In this document: positions 8,041 to 8,123 of the stretch, piece after piece
How positions within the stretch are numbered: the stretch's first letter is position 1
Layout of the letters: each line of letters starts with the position of its first letter
From: DASVEE01 sp036399695
GTDB lineage: Bacteria > Acidobacteriota > Thermoanaerobaculia > Gp7-AA8
Direction of reading: 5' to 3'
Length of the DNA: 8,123 nt
NCBI GenBank assembly: GCA_036399695.1
Contig: DASWMP010000359.1
Span: 1 to 8,123, forward strand
Program-made: the position numbers and the translations under genes
The notes under the pieces: model-generated
Told to the model about the DNA's origin: nothing
The model's database searches: none
The model's input: only the letters and a program-made list of their open reading frames with translations

Positions 8041-8075
8041 GCGCCTGCGGGCGCAGACAGACAAGAGTGTCTGTC
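8041..8075. repeat. Two small adjacent hairpins in the terminal non-coding stretch
   Basis: GCGCC at 8041-8045 pairs with GGCGC at 8050-8054. GACAGACA at 8056-8063 pairs perfectly with TGTCTGTC at 8068-8075 around an AGAG loop. They lie in the non-coding 209 bases after gdhA (7915-8123), which hold no convincing gene up to the window edge. A CCCGCGGG palindrome at 8096-8103, set between two GTGCCCG copies, adds to the palindrome-rich character. These look like dispersed intergenic repeats. Confidence 0.5.
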
Positions 8076-8123
8076 CCACATTGAATGCCAGCGTGCCCGC
8101 GGGTGCCCGATATTCGGCGGAAT

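Overview
This window holds the 3' end of a respiratory complex I (NADH:quinone oxidoreductase, nuo) operon and the two genes that follow it. All genes read left to right: the last 30 codons of nuoK, a small acidic gene of unknown function, nuoL, nuoM, nuoN, rex (the NADH/NAD+-sensing repressor) and a glutamate dehydrogenase gene (gdhA). The DNA is GC-rich with a strong G/C bias at third codon positions, which creates long false antisense reading frames. A classical nuoK-L-M-N order followed by rex argues for a bacterium outside the enteric proteobacteria. An Acidobacteriota-like or related environmental lineage is my best guess, but the window has no rRNA or marker that settles it.

Layout: 2-94 nuoK end; 95-241 non-coding with a heptad-phased inverted repeat; 242-658 acidic 138-residue protein; 659-747 leader packed with hairpins; 748-2676 nuoL; 2686-4377 nuoM with an unusual C-terminal tail; 4374-5837 nuoN (ATGA overlap with nuoM); 5860-6537 rex; 6538-6627 gap almost filled by a second heptad inverted repeat; 6628-7914 gdhA; 7915-8123 non-coding, with several palindromic repeats and no gene that I can see.

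NuoL, NuoM and NuoN are the three antiporter-like membrane subunits that, with NuoK, move protons as NADH is oxidised. All the key buried Lys/Glu residues are present, so the pump looks functional. Rex senses the NADH/NAD+ ratio that complex I sets. Glutamate dehydrogenase links the same nicotinamide pool to nitrogen and 2-oxoglutarate metabolism. The block therefore reads as a redox-balance cluster, although no Rex operator could be recognised in the window.

The most unusual signal is not a protein. Three inverted repeats (109-171, 4203-4302, 6544-6623) have arms built from tandem 7-base units of the form SGTTGTY and their complement. Each lies at or near a gene junction. One has become part of the nuoM reading frame, and one takes up the place where the gdhA ribosome-binding site should be. 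I found no clear evidence of a wholly new multi-gene system; the genes are otherwise conventional.
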